Of a stretch of DNA of 64,000 nt, positions 17,370 to 25,299 are shown in pieces. Below the pieces are notes generated by a model, which was given only the letters and a program-made list of their open reading frames with translations, made no database searches and was not told the DNA's origin. The translations under genes were made by a program, and so were the position numbers. Origin of the DNA: an uncultured Clostridia bacterium (GTDB lineage: Bacteria > Bacillota > Clostridia > TANB77 > CAG-508); contig CAKPGU010000008.1 of assembly GCA_934155265.1 (NCBI GenBank), positions 1 through 64,000 on the forward strand. Direction: 5' to 3'. Position 1 is the stretch's first letter; every line of letters starts with the position of its first letter.

Positions 17370-17948
17370 TTGTTTTTCTTTTTTATTTTTTTAACAATCG
17401 TAATAATATTAATAATTATTATAGGAATAGCAATACATACAAGCAGAATAGGAATAGACATAAAAAACTTAATAATAAATACAGAAAATCCAAAAGGAAA
17501 AAAAATAAATGAAGAAAGTAAAATATATGTATACTTATTAATATTTGGAAAAATTAAACTATTCAAAAAAGACGTAAAAAAAATGAAACAGCCCAATTTA
17601 AAATTAGAAAAAGGAAAAATGGATGTAGATATAAAAATATTAAAAAATGTAGAATTAAAAATAAATTATAAAGAACTATTACAAAATATAGACATAGATA
17701 TAAAAAAAATCGATTTAAAAGCACAAATAGGAACACAAGATGCAGCATTAACAGCAATTCTTGTTGGAATTGCATCAAGTGTTTTAGGGATAATTATAAA
17801 AAAGCCCAAATACCAAGTTCATCCAATATATTCAAATAAAAATGTATTAAAAATAAAAATAGAATGCATAATTTCTATTTATTTGATGCAATATATATAT
17901 AAATTAATACGTGGGAAATTTGGGACCGGGTACAAAATTTACATTTGA
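17370..17948 (+). CDS. DUF2953 (YtfI-like) membrane protein with repeat-derived C terminus (about 192 aa)
   Basis: The N terminus is a hydrophobic membrane anchor. The signature IGTQDAALTAILVGIASSVLG and the later YQVHPIYSNKNVLKIKIECI match DUF2953, represented in Bacillus by YtfI, which sits next to ytfJ as here. A TTG start at 17370 is chosen because AAAGAGGTGAT lies immediately before it; an ATG at 17301 in frame has no good ribosome site but cannot be excluded. The last nine residues (FGTGYKIYI) and the stop codon are encoded by a copy of the palindromic repeat (17922-17940), so the original C terminus has been replaced. The function is unknown; a sporulation link is inferred from synteny. 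Confidence 0.85.
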   Translation: MFFFFIFLTIVIILIIIIGIAIHTSRIGIDIKNLIINTENPKGKKINEESKIYVYLLIFGKIKLFKKDVKKMKQPNLKLEKGKMDVDIKILKNVELKINYKELLQNIDIDIKKIDLKAQIGTQDAALTAILVGIASSVLGIIIKKPKYQVHPIYSNKNVLKIKIECIISIYLMQYIYKLIRGKFGTGYKIYI

Positions 17949-18067
17949 AAATTTGGGGACACATCTTAAAGCCCAAGAAAGTGCGTGGTTGACGGATTCT
18001 AAAAAAAATTGTAAAAAAAGAACCGGTCCAATTTTACTATTTTTAGCAAAAAAAGAACCGACCCCAA
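17922..18067. repeat. Composite repeat element plus extra class B copy
   Basis: GGGACCGGGTACAAAATTT starts the element and AAAAAAAGAACCGGTCC ends it near 18030; the inner part contains TTTGGGGACACATCTTAA and GTGGTTGACGGATT. A second class B copy ending in GAACCGACCCC follows at about 18051-18065. The same order and nearly the same length are found at 21764-21877. Confidence 0.85.
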
Positions 18068-18092
18068 AATTATGAAAGGTGGAGAATATAAA

Positions 18093-18680
18093 ATGAGTGA
18101 ACATCCAATAGAAAATCTAATGATAACTGCTATGAGCAGCATACAAGATATGGTTGATGTAAATACAATAATAGGAGAGCCTATAGAAACGCAAGCAGGA
18201 ATTACAATAATACCAATATCAAAAGTAGGATTTGGTTTTGCAGCAGGAGGAAGTGAATTCAGTGGAGAGACATTAAAGGAATATAACAAAAAGGATAAAG
18301 ATGAAGAAATAGAATATAAACTTCCATTTGGAGGAGGAGCAGGAGCAGGAGTTTCAATAAGTCCAGTTGCATTTTTAGTTGTACAAGAAGGAAATGTGAA
18401 ACTAATGCCAGTAGATCATGATTCATGTATGGACAAACTCTTAGATTATGTTCCAGATTTGATACAAAAAATGAATGAAATGTTTAATAGATCTATTAAA
18501 GAGAAGGAAGATAGAACAAAAAAAATTATTAATGAAATGCGAAATAGAAATTGTTATGCAGAAAAGCCAAAGAGTCAAGAAGTTAAAGAGCAAGAAAAGA
18601 AAATTGAAGAAAATGAAAACAAATCTGAATATCAAGAAACTTCTGATTATTTACAAGCTGATGGAGAAGAATTTGAATAA
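18093..18680 (+). CDS. ytfJ: GerW/YtfJ family sporulation protein (195 aa)
   Basis: The conserved core is complete: HPIENLMITAMSSIQDMVDV, then TIIGEPIETQAGITIIPISK, VGFGFAAGGSEF, the glycine-rich PFGGGAGAGVSISPVAFLV and VDHDSCMDKLLDYVPDLI. In Bacillus the protein is made in the forespore and is needed for normal germination. The last 60 residues are a charged, probably disordered extension beyond the usual family length of about 150. The start at 18093 follows AAAGGTGGAG; an upstream in-frame ATG at 18072 overlaps the repeat edge and the ribosome site. Adjacent to the DUF2953 gene as in Bacillus. Confidence 0.95.
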   Translation: MSEHPIENLMITAMSSIQDMVDVNTIIGEPIETQAGITIIPISKVGFGFAAGGSEFSGETLKEYNKKDKDEEIEYKLPFGGGAGAGVSISPVAFLVVQEGNVKLMPVDHDSCMDKLLDYVPDLIQKMNEMFNRSIKEKEDRTKKIINEMRNRNCYAEKPKSQEVKEQEKKIEENENKSEYQETSDYLQADGEEFE

Positions 18681-18686
18681 TTGTAT

Positions 18687-18750
18687 AAAAATGTACCCGG
18701 TCCAAAATGCACAATTATAAAATTAACAAAAATGGACCGGGTACATTTTT
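18687..18750. repeat. REPIN-like perfect inverted pair
   Basis: AAAAATGTACCCGGTCCA (18687-18704) and its exact reverse complement (18733-18750) are separated by 28 bases. The hairpin with its T run at the right could end the ytfJ transcript. Confidence 0.9.
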
Positions 18751-18763
18751 TATATTTTATAAC

Positions 18764-18792
18764 TTGCTATTTTTTTTATTTTTTAGTAAAAT
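18764..18792 (+). promoter_or_regulatory. Putative SigA promoter of the glycosyltransferase gene
   Basis: TTGCTA (18764-18769), 17-base spacer, TAAAAT (18787-18792), 45 bases before the start codon. Confidence 0.6.
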
Positions 18793-18836
18793 AAGACTGT
18801 AAAAAATATAAAAGTAAAAGGAAGGAAACTAAAGAA

Positions 18837-20327
18837 ATGGAAAAAATAAAGGAGAAGTTAAAAGCAATAACATTAAAGCAGTGGCATATAGTGATAATAG
18901 TTGCAGGAATTCTATTTATAGCATTAGGAGCATTCCATAATAATATATGGTTTGACGAAAGTTATTCTGTAGGTCTTGCAAGACATACATTTGGAGAAAT
19001 ATGGTCAATTGGAGGTCATGATGTACACCCAATATTATATTATTGGATGCTTAGAATTGTATACTTGATCACAGGTGGATCAATAATGGCATATAGGATT
19101 TTTTCGGTAATTCCAAGTGCAATATTAATTATTTTAGGCTATACACATATAAGAAAAGATTTTGGCGAAAGAACAGGTTTTATATTTTCATTTTTATCTG
19201 CTTTTTTACCAGAAATGGCAGTGTATGCGGTAGAGATAAGAATGTATTCATGGGCAATACTTGCAGTGACAGTTCTTGCAATTTATGCTTATAGACTTTC
19301 AAAAGAAGATAATACTAAAAATTGGATTATATTTGGAATTTCAAGCTTATCAAGTATTTATTTACACTATTATGGATTAATGGCAGCAGGGTTAATAAAT
19401 GTGATATTATTAGTATATTTAATAATCAAAAAAAGAAAAAAGGGAATAATATTTATTATTTCATTTGGAGTGATACAAGCATTAGCATATTTGCCATGGC
19501 TAGTAAATTTTGTAACACAATTGAGCAATGTTTCAAATGGATTTTGGATAGGATTTTCATTTCCACAAACACCAATGGAATTACTAAGCTCTCAATTGGC
19601 AGGATATATTAAATCATCAGATAAAGATTTCTTAGTGCCTACAGTGTTAGCACTAGAACTATATGGATATATAATATATAAAGTATATAAATATCATAAA
19701 GAAAAACAAGACATGAAACCTTTTAAATGGTCAGTTATTGTGTATTTTGCAGTAATACTTGCAGCAGTTGTTATCACAGTTGTGATGAAAACATCAATTT
19801 TATATTATAGATATTTATTTGTAATAACAGGACTATACATATTTGCAATAAGTTTTATACTTGCAAAAGAAAAGAATAAAGTCGAGTTTGTAACAATACT
19901 TTCAGTAATAGCAATATTAGGTGGATATAATAATATTAGAATAATAAAAGACAATTATGACAGTACAAATTATGAGCCAATGAAGTATATAGAAAAAAAT
20001 ATACAAGAAGGAGATACAATTGCTTTTTCAAATCTTGGAGGAGGTTTTGTCGCAGCGATTCATTTTGAAGACAATCAAGTTTATTTCTATAATCCTGAAA
20101 ATTGGGGAGTAGAAGAAGCATATAAAGCATTTGGACCAAACTATGAAACATGTGTAACAAAAGATTTTGTTGAAGATTGTTCAAACAGAGTATGGGTTAT
20201 TGATGACATTAATGGATCATTATATGAAGAATTATTTAAAGATAAAGATTATAAAAAAGTTTCAAAAAAAGAATACTTTACAAAGTATCATGATTACAAT
20301 TACAAAATAACTTTAATAGAAAAATAA
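18837..20327 (+). CDS. GT-C type membrane glycosyltransferase, ArnT/PMT-like (496 aa)
   Basis: About ten membrane segments are visible. The first luminal loop carries IWFDESYSVGLAR and then GGHDVHPILYYWML, the acidic and DxHP-type motifs of polyprenyl-phosphate-sugar glycosyltransferases of the PMT/ArnT superfamily. These enzymes transfer a lipid-linked sugar to a protein, lipid or cell-wall acceptor on the outer face of the membrane. A soluble C-terminal domain of about 100 residues follows the last segment. The acceptor is unknown; surface glycans or the abundant surface proteins are possible. AGGAAGG lies before the ATG. It appears to be a single-gene unit with its own promoter and terminator. 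Confidence 0.85.
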   Translation: MEKIKEKLKAITLKQWHIVIIVAGILFIALGAFHNNIWFDESYSVGLARHTFGEIWSIGGHDVHPILYYWMLRIVYLITGGSIMAYRIFSVIPSAILIILGYTHIRKDFGERTGFIFSFLSAFLPEMAVYAVEIRMYSWAILAVTVLAIYAYRLSKEDNTKNWIIFGISSLSSIYLHYYGLMAAGLINVILLVYLIIKKRKKGIIFIISFGVIQALAYLPWLVNFVTQLSNVSNGFWIGFSFPQTPMELLSSQLAGYIKSSDKDFLVPTVLALELYGYIIYKVYKYHKEKQDMKPFKWSVIVYFAVILAAVVITVVMKTSILYYRYLFVITGLYIFAISFILAKEKNKVEFVTILSVIAILGGYNNIRIIKDNYDSTNYEPMKYIEKNIQEGDTIAFSNLGGGFVAAIHFEDNQVYFYNPENWGVEEAYKAFGPNYETCVTKDFVEDCSNRVWVIDDINGSLYEELFKDKDYKKVSKKEYFTKYHDYNYKITLIEK

Positions 20328-20330
20328 AAA

Positions 20331-20359
20331 AAGTGGCTTTCTAATGAAGCCATTTTTTT
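20331..20359. terminator. Terminator between the glycosyltransferase and rpmE
   Basis: TGGCTT (20334-20339) pairs with AAGCCA (20347-20352), flanked by A6 on the left and T7 on the right, so it can end both converging transcripts. Confidence 0.85.
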
Positions 20360-20558
20360 ATTCAAGACCATATTTCTTTTTAAATCTGTCAGCTCTACCA
20401 CCTTTAGTATCAAGTCTTAAGTTACCTGTCCAATATGGATGACATTTTGAGCAAACATCTACTTTTAAATCTTTTTTTGTTGAACCAACTTCTAGAACAT
20501 TACCACATGCACATGTAATAGTTGTTTGATTGTATGTTGGATGTAATCCTTCTTTCAT
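20358..20558 (-). CDS. rpmE: 50S ribosomal protein L31 (66 aa)
   Basis: The protein is the zinc-binding (C+) form of L31: CxC in ITCACGN and CxxC in VCSKCHPYWTG, ending RADRFKKKYGLE. The sequence is complete and of usual length. The ribosome site AGAGGTGA is clear. A small membrane protein gene lies 59 bases upstream on the same strand and may share its promoter. Confidence 0.97.
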   Translation of the reverse strand: MKEGLHPTYNQTTITCACGNVLEVGSTKKDLKVDVCSKCHPYWTGNLRLDTKGGRADRFKKKYGLE

Positions 20559-20617
20559 GTGAAATTCACCTCTTTCTCAAAACAATAATTTTGCCAAATA
20601 TTATATTAACATATTTG

Positions 20618-20794
20618 TTATTTTTTTTCAAGTTCTTCGTCTAAATTTTTATTTTCTTCTTGATTTACATATGTTGCAGTAGCTTCAAGTTCAGCTTTTA
20701 ATGATGTTTTATGCACTATTTTTAACATAACATTAAAAATGCATGCAACTATTAAAATAAATAAACCAATTTTTTTCCAATACTTAGCTAACAT
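20618..20794 (-). CDS. Small single-span membrane protein (58 aa)
   Basis: The start MLAKYWKKIGLFILIVACIF gives one membrane segment (about residues 8-26) followed by a charged tail rich in Glu and Lys. AAAGGAG lies 6 bases before the ATG at 20794; the ORF extends upstream to 20827 without a ribosome site. The function is unknown. A very good promoter lies upstream. Confidence 0.75.
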   Translation of the reverse strand: MLAKYWKKIGLFILIVACIFNVMLKIVHKTSLKAELEATATYVNQEENKNLDEELEKK

Positions 20795-20826
20795 AGTAAT
20801 CTCCTTTAAAAATTTATACACAAACA

Positions 20827-20856
20827 ATTATACTATATTTATAAAGGATTTGTCAA
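20827..20856 (-). promoter_or_regulatory. SigA promoter of the small membrane protein (and possibly rpmE)
   Basis: On the minus strand TTGACA (20851-20856), an 18-base spacer and TATAAT (20827-20832). On the plus strand, TTGGGA (20871-20876) with TAAGAT (20894-20899) is a weaker candidate for the divergent VanW gene. Confidence 0.75.
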
Positions 20857-20944
20857 TAATTTTTGGCATTTTGGGACAAAATAATTATTAAATTAAGATA
20901 ATGTAAATTATAAAAATTATAAATTTGAAAGGATTGATAAAAGA

Positions 20945-21694
20945 ATGAAAAAATATATACTTGCCATAATTGCAATAGCATTAATAATTGGAGGAGGAAT
21001 CTTGTGGTGGAGAACATCAGATAATAATAAAAAAGAAGCAAAAGACAATGTGTCAAATTATCAAGCAGAAAGGAGTGCAACAAATCAAAATACAGAAAAT
21101 AATACAAGTTCTAATACAAACTCAAACTCAAATTCAAATTCTAATACATCAAATTTAGAAAGCTCAGAAAATAATCAAAATAATCAAACAACAACACCAA
21201 ATGGGACGAAGCCAGAAGAAACACCATCAAATGAAACAAAAACGAAAGAAAAAGAAATAGCACAATTTTCTACCAAAATTTATAATAAAGATTCAAAAAG
21301 ACAAAATAATATAACAATAACATGTAAAACTTTATCAACCAAAAAAATAGCACCAGGGGAAACATTTTCGTTTTGTGACACAGTAGGCAAGGCAACATCT
21401 GCAAAAGGATATCAAGAAGCAGACATATATGTAAATGGAGAAAAGAAACAAGGTCTTGGAGGAGGAAATTGTCAAGTAAGTACAACATTATATAATGCTG
21501 TATTAAAAGTACCAGAATTTGAGATAGTAGAAAGACATCAACATAGTGGAAAAGTGCCATATATTCAATCCGGAAAAGATGCCGCAGTGGCATACGGTGC
21601 ATATGATTTTAAATTTAAGAATAATACTGAAAACACTGTCAAAATTGTAATGGAAAATACAGCTAACAACATAACAGCTAAAATTATAATATAA
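20945..21694 (+). CDS. VanW family protein, membrane-anchored (249 aa)
   Basis: One N-terminal membrane segment (residues 4-22) is followed by a Ser/Asn/Thr-rich linker to about residue 95 (including a long NSNSNSN tract) and then the VanW domain: APGETFSFCDTVG, KGYQEADIYVNGEK, GGGNCQVSTTLYNAVL, then IVERHQHSGKVPYI and AAVAYGAYDFKF. The domain is extracytoplasmic. It takes its name from a vancomycin-resistance cluster gene, but most members, including this stand-alone one, have no shown role in resistance. AAAGGA precedes the ATG. Confidence 0.92.
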   Translation: MKKYILAIIAIALIIGGGILWWRTSDNNKKEAKDNVSNYQAERSATNQNTENNTSSNTNSNSNSNSNTSNLESSENNQNNQTTTPNGTKPEETPSNETKTKEKEIAQFSTKIYNKDSKRQNNITITCKTLSTKKIAPGETFSFCDTVGKATSAKGYQEADIYVNGEKKQGLGGGNCQVSTTLYNAVLKVPEFEIVERHQHSGKVPYIQSGKDAAVAYGAYDFKFKNNTENTVKIVMENTANNITAKIII

Positions 21695-21698
21695 AATG

Positions 21699-21890
21699 GG
21701 ACCGGTTCTTTTTTGCTATTTTGTAAATTTGTGACCGGTTCTTTTTTGCTATTTTGTAAATTTGAGACCGGGTACAAAATTTCACTAATAAAATTTGGGA
21801 CATATCTTAACTTTGGAAAAGTACACAGTTGACAGATTTTTATTAAAATAAGGTAAAAAAAGAACCGGTCCAATTGGTCGGTCCAATTTG
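21699..21890. repeat. Repeat cluster downstream of the VanW gene
   Basis: Two direct class B copies in reverse orientation (GACCGGTTCTTTTTTGC, near 21703 and 21732) are followed by a composite element at 21764-21877: ACCGGGTACAAAATTT, then TTTGGGACATATCTTAA, then CAGTTGACAGATT, then AAAAAAAGAACCGGTCC. A further GGTCGGTCC follows. The rest of the gap to 22050 holds the spoVG promoter. Confidence 0.85.
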
Positions 21891-21960
21891 TCAAAAGATA
21901 GAAAAAATATGAGTGTAAATTTTTATATTAATAAAATCTAAAAAAAATGTAAAAAAAAGA

Positions 21961-21985
21961 AGGGAAAAATAATTTGTTGGCGAAT
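21961..21985 (+). promoter_or_regulatory. SigH-like promoter of spoVG (candidate)
   Basis: AGGGAA (21961-21966), 14 bases, then CGAAT (21981-21985). This mirrors the AGGATT-N14-GGAAT layout of the Bacillus spoVG promoter read by the transition-state sigma factor SigH. TATAAT hexamers at 21988-21993 and 22005-22010 lack good -35 partners. Confidence 0.45.
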
Positions 21986-22050
21986 AATATAATAGTACAT
22001 AAGATATAATACATATATGTACAAATATAAAAACAGTGGAGGTGCACACA

Positions 22051-22323
22051 ATGCAAATAACAGACGTACGTTTAAGAAAAGTAAATTCAGAGAACAGAAT
22101 GAAAGCTGTTGCTTCTGTAACATTCGATAATGAATTTGTTATCCATGATATCAAAGTTATCGAAAGCCAAAACGGATTATTTATAGCTATGCCAAGCAGA
22201 AAAACTCCAAACGGAGAATTCAAGGATATAGCTCATCCAATCAATGCTGAGACAAGAGAGAAAGTTCAAAAAGCTATATTAGAAGCTTATGATGCTCCTG
22301 AAGCAGAAGAATCAGCAGAATAA
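22051..22323 (+). CDS. spoVG: Septation/RNA-binding regulator SpoVG (90 aa)
   Basis: SpoVG is a small DNA/RNA-binding regulator that affects septation and sporulation. The family is clear from MQITDVRLRKVNSENRMKAV, DNEFVIHDIKVIE, GLFIAMPSRKTPNGEFKDIAHPI and the C-terminal helix. The start at 22051 is 5 bases past GGAGGTGC; a GTG in frame at 22036 overlaps that ribosome site. Codon use is less A-rich than that of its neighbours, as expected for a highly expressed gene. It has its own terminator. Confidence 0.97.
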   Translation: MQITDVRLRKVNSENRMKAVASVTFDNEFVIHDIKVIESQNGLFIAMPSRKTPNGEFKDIAHPINAETREKVQKAILEAYDAPEAEESAE

Positions 22324-22336
22324 TAAATAAAAAAAG

Positions 22337-22373
22337 TTTCTTCAATATAAATTCGTATTGAGGAAATTTTTTT
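22337..22373 (+). terminator. Terminator of spoVG
   Basis: TTTCTTCAATA (22337-22347) pairs with TATTGAGGAAA (22356-22366) and a run of seven T follows. Confidence 0.9.
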
Positions 22374-22385
22374 ATATAATTTTGT

Positions 22386-22600
22386 AATTTTGTACCAGGT
22401 ACATTTTATATATTTTCTTTCAAAATGTGCATTTTGTACCCGGTCCATTTTTTCCATTTTTTCAGTTTATAAAATTATGAAAAATTTAAAAGTCAAAAAG
22501 AGGCTTGAATACAGGATTATTTGAGAAAAAGATAAAAAAAGAACCGGTCCATTTTTTATCACAAATTAAAAAAACATAAAAAAAGAACCGGTCCCAATTG
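22386..22600. repeat. Repeat cluster between spoVG and the SPOCS gene
   Basis: Class A copies occur near 22391 (a diverged form, GTACCAGGTAC) and 22436 (GTACCCGGTCC). Two class B copies, AAAAAAGAACCGGTCC, end near 22552 and 22599. The stretch between contains GAGGCTTGAATACAGGATT, which resembles the inner part of the composite element at 50727. The gap has no gene. Confidence 0.85.
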
Positions 22601-22660
22601 CATAAAAGGTAAAGATCTCCCATATACATTAATAAACAAAAATGTAGAGGAGGTTTTTTC

Positions 22661-24394
22661 ATGGAAATAAATATAACAAAAGAGGCTTTAAACGTAAAAA
22701 AAGTTGTATGTGAAAAAAAAGAAATTATAAATATACAAGGGGACATGATAGTGCCAGACTCAAAGCCAGACATATTAAACACAATAAATACGAGTGGAAA
22801 TGTATGTATTTACAAGAAGGAAGTAATGGAAGGTAAAATAAAATTAGATGGAAATATTTTAGCATATATAATGTATTTAGCAGACACGAACGGAGACGCA
22901 AGCATGGAGATGAACGTAGATAGGGGAGAAATAAATGTAGATGCATCTGCGGACATGGCCAGAGATACAAATATGTTAGATGATGTTGTTTCTGTTAATG
23001 ATGATAGTAGTACTAATAGAAACAGTGCAATGGGCAATTCTATGAATAAAAATATTAGAGTAAATAATATAAGAGGGTTAAATACAAATCTTGATTTCTC
23101 GGAGACTTTTAGTATGCCAGAGCTAGAAAGTGGAATGAATGTAGATATAAGTCCATCAATAAAGCTAATAGAGTGTAAAGTGATTAATGGAAGAAAAATA
23201 GGAATAAAAGCCACACTAGAAATAGTAATGAAGGTGTATTCAAAAGAAACGGTAGAAGTAATTACAGACTTAAATGACAATAATATACAAGTACTTAGCA
23301 AAAATATGAGAGCAAATTCACTATTAGGAGAAGGAACAACTAAAGCTTCAATAAAAGAAAATATATCGATTCCAAACACTGATAATCTTGCTGAAATATT
23401 AAGTGCAAAAATAGGTTTAGTTGATAAAGATATCAAAATAAGTTATAACAAAGTGTTGGCAAAATCAGAAGTAGAAATAAAAATGGTTTACTTAACAGAG
23501 GAAGGGAGAATATGCACAACACAGAGTAGAGTGCCATTGGTTGGTTTTATAGATATGCCAAACATTAAAGAAGAAAATACTTGTGAAACATCCTATGTTA
23601 CAAGAAATATGATAATAAAGCCAAATTCAATAGAAGAACATTCTGTATATATTGAAATGGAAGTGGAAATCTCTTGCGTAACTTATGAAGAAAAAGAAAT
23701 TCGAATAATCCAAGATATGTATTGTCCAGGTCAAAAAATGAATTTTGATACAGCTATGGTCAACACAATGGCAAACAAGCAATGCAAAAAAAATGTATGT
23801 AATATAAGAGAAAAAATGAATATTCCTGAAATGGAATCTGGAAATATAGTTGATGTAATGATAAATCCAATAATAAACAAGGAAAATAAGCTAAATGGAA
23901 AAATAATTTTCGAAGGCGAATTAGAATTAAATTTTATTTTTACAGACCGTTCAACTGTTGGAATTAATACAAAAAAGATAACTATTCCATTTGAACAATC
24001 TGTTGATGAAATTGATACAAATAATAATTGTAAAGTTGAAACAACAGTTGAAGTTAATTCTCAGGAATTTTTAAATCAAACTGGAGTAGTAAGCTCAAAT
24101 ATTGACTTGAATTTTGAAACAAATACATATAGAAATTTAGCAATCCCAGTAATTAGTAATATTACAATGGAAGATGAAGAAAATACTGAAGATTATAGTG
24201 TCATAATTTATGTTATAAAAAGTGGTGATACTATATGGAAAATTGCAAAAAAATTTGGCAGTACAATTGATGATATTGTAAGAGTAAATGGAATGAAAAA
24301 TCCTGATAGAATCAATGTTGGAGAGAAAATTTATATTCCAAAATATGTATTAAAAAAGGCAAAAGAACCAATAGTAATTTCGCAAAATGTATGA
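22661..24394 (+). CDS. SPOCS (DUF3794) and LysM domain protein (577 aa)
   Basis: The N terminus (MEINITKEALNVKKVVCEKK, then DMIVPDSKPDILNTIN) starts the first SPOCS/DUF3794 domain. A low-complexity Asn/Asp/Met stretch (about 85-140) interrupts it, and two further SPOCS-like segments follow (about 150-290 and 320-440). A LysM peptidoglycan-binding domain ends the protein (YVIKSGDTIWKIAKKFG, about 518-560, closing IYIPK). No signal peptide is seen. Clostridial proteins of this layout belong to the spore envelope, comparable to the SipL group, and are made in the mother cell; that role is inferred. AGGAGG lies before the ATG. Confidence 0.9.
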   Translation: MEINITKEALNVKKVVCEKKEIINIQGDMIVPDSKPDILNTINTSGNVCIYKKEVMEGKIKLDGNILAYIMYLADTNGDASMEMNVDRGEINVDASADMARDTNMLDDVVSVNDDSSTNRNSAMGNSMNKNIRVNNIRGLNTNLDFSETFSMPELESGMNVDISPSIKLIECKVINGRKIGIKATLEIVMKVYSKETVEVITDLNDNNIQVLSKNMRANSLLGEGTTKASIKENISIPNTDNLAEILSAKIGLVDKDIKISYNKVLAKSEVEIKMVYLTEEGRICTTQSRVPLVGFIDMPNIKEENTCETSYVTRNMIIKPNSIEEHSVYIEMEVEISCVTYEEKEIRIIQDMYCPGQKMNFDTAMVNTMANKQCKKNVCNIREKMNIPEMESGNIVDVMINPIINKENKLNGKIIFEGELELNFIFTDRSTVGINTKKITIPFEQSVDEIDTNNNCKVETTVEVNSQEFLNQTGVVSSNIDLNFETNTYRNLAIPVISNITMEDEENTEDYSVIIYVIKSGDTIWKIAKKFGSTIDDIVRVNGMKNPDRINVGEKIYIPKYVLKKAKEPIVISQNV

Positions 24395-24484
24395 TGAAGT
24401 TAGTGTATGTGGCATGATGTAAGATTAAATACATAGAATGTTTGACAGCTATTAATATTTTATGTAATAAGAGGAGAATAGCAA

Positions 24485-25219
24485 TTGGGGAATATAGGAA
24501 AAATATATTCAAGAAAAAGATTTATAGTAGGATTTAGAATAGGCAATAAAAGAGGGAGTGGAAAAGAAAAAAATAAGGTCAAAATTAAAGTAATAAAGAT
24601 AGTTATAGTAGTAATCATAATTATTATATTGGTACAACTAATATTTTATTATTTCGAACCAGTATTTGAGGCAATGTGCGAAGAAAAGGTAAAATCACTT
24701 GCAACATTGATAACTAATCAACAATCAACAATTATAATGAACAAATATCAATATGATGAACTGTACACAACAGAAAAAGACACAAACGGAAACATTGTAA
24801 TAATAAAATCAAATGTTGTACCAATAAATAATTTGATTTCGGATTTGACAGAAAACATTCAAAAAGAATTTGACAAAATAGAAAATCCAGAAATAAAAAT
24901 ACCACTAGGAAGCTTATCTGGAATATATTTTCTTTCAGGAAGCGGACCGGAAATTTCAATAGATATATCTGTAACAGGTACAGTTGACACTGAAATAAAA
25001 AGTGAATTTATAGCTCAAGGAATTAATCAAACATTGCATAGAGTATATGTTAATTTTGAATGCTATATGCAAATTGTAACTCCAATTAAAAATTACACCA
25101 AAAAAGTTACAAATCAGGTAATTATAGCTGAGCATGTTATTGTTGGAAATATTCCAAATAGTTATTATAATTTGGAAGGTATAGAATCAAGAATGGATGC
25201 AATGAATATTTTAGAGTAA
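24485..25219 (+). CDS. yunB: Sporulation protein YunB (244 aa)
   Basis: A basic N terminus is followed by one membrane segment (about residues 38-58) and an extracytoplasmic domain with NxxISDLTENIQKEFDKI, then IPLGSLSGIYFLSGSGPEI and INQTLHRVYVNFECYMQIVTP, matching YunB, a mother-cell sporulation protein of unknown mechanism in Bacillus. The start is a TTG at 24485, 8 bases after GAGGAG (24471-24476). The gene follows the SPOCS-LysM gene by 90 bases. Its stop is followed at once by a terminator-like repeat hairpin. Confidence 0.9.
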   Translation: MGNIGKIYSRKRFIVGFRIGNKRGSGKEKNKVKIKVIKIVIVVIIIIILVQLIFYYFEPVFEAMCEEKVKSLATLITNQQSTIIMNKYQYDELYTTEKDTNGNIVIIKSNVVPINNLISDLTENIQKEFDKIENPEIKIPLGSLSGIYFLSGSGPEISIDISVTGTVDTEIKSEFIAQGINQTLHRVYVNFECYMQIVTPIKNYTKKVTNQVIIAEHVIVGNIPNSYYNLEGIESRMDAMNILE

Positions 25220-25220
25220 T

Positions 25221-25297
25221 GTGCAAAATGTGTGCAAAATGGACCGGGTACATTTTGCACACTTTTTATGTAAAAATAAAAAATGTACCTGGACCTA
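25221..25297. repeat. Class A repeats beside the RAYT gene, with terminator hairpin
   Basis: GTGTGCAAAATG (25230-25241) and CATTTTGCACAC (25251-25262) form a perfect 12-base stem around the loop GACCGGGTA, followed by TTTTT: a good terminator for yunB. The loop is the reverse complement of that in the hairpin at 6211-6241. A diverged class A copy, AAAATGTACCTGGACC, lies at about 25279-25295, just past the RAYT stop. Confidence 0.88.
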
Positions 25298-25299
25298 TT

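Noticed and set aside
18475..18720. An 81-codon open frame overlapping the end of ytfJ
   Set aside because: It lies out of frame inside a conserved gene, is Lys-rich and low-complexity, and ends inside the repeat.
20945..21694. A vancomycin-resistance gene
   Set aside because: The VanW domain is common in Clostridia without resistance, and no vanA/vanB ligase, vanH, vanX or regulator genes are nearby.
24442..24470. TTGACA-17-TAATAA as a promoter for yunB
   Set aside because: Transcription would start at or inside the ribosome site (24471-24476), leaving no leader. yunB is also more likely read from a sporulation promoter or the upstream gene.
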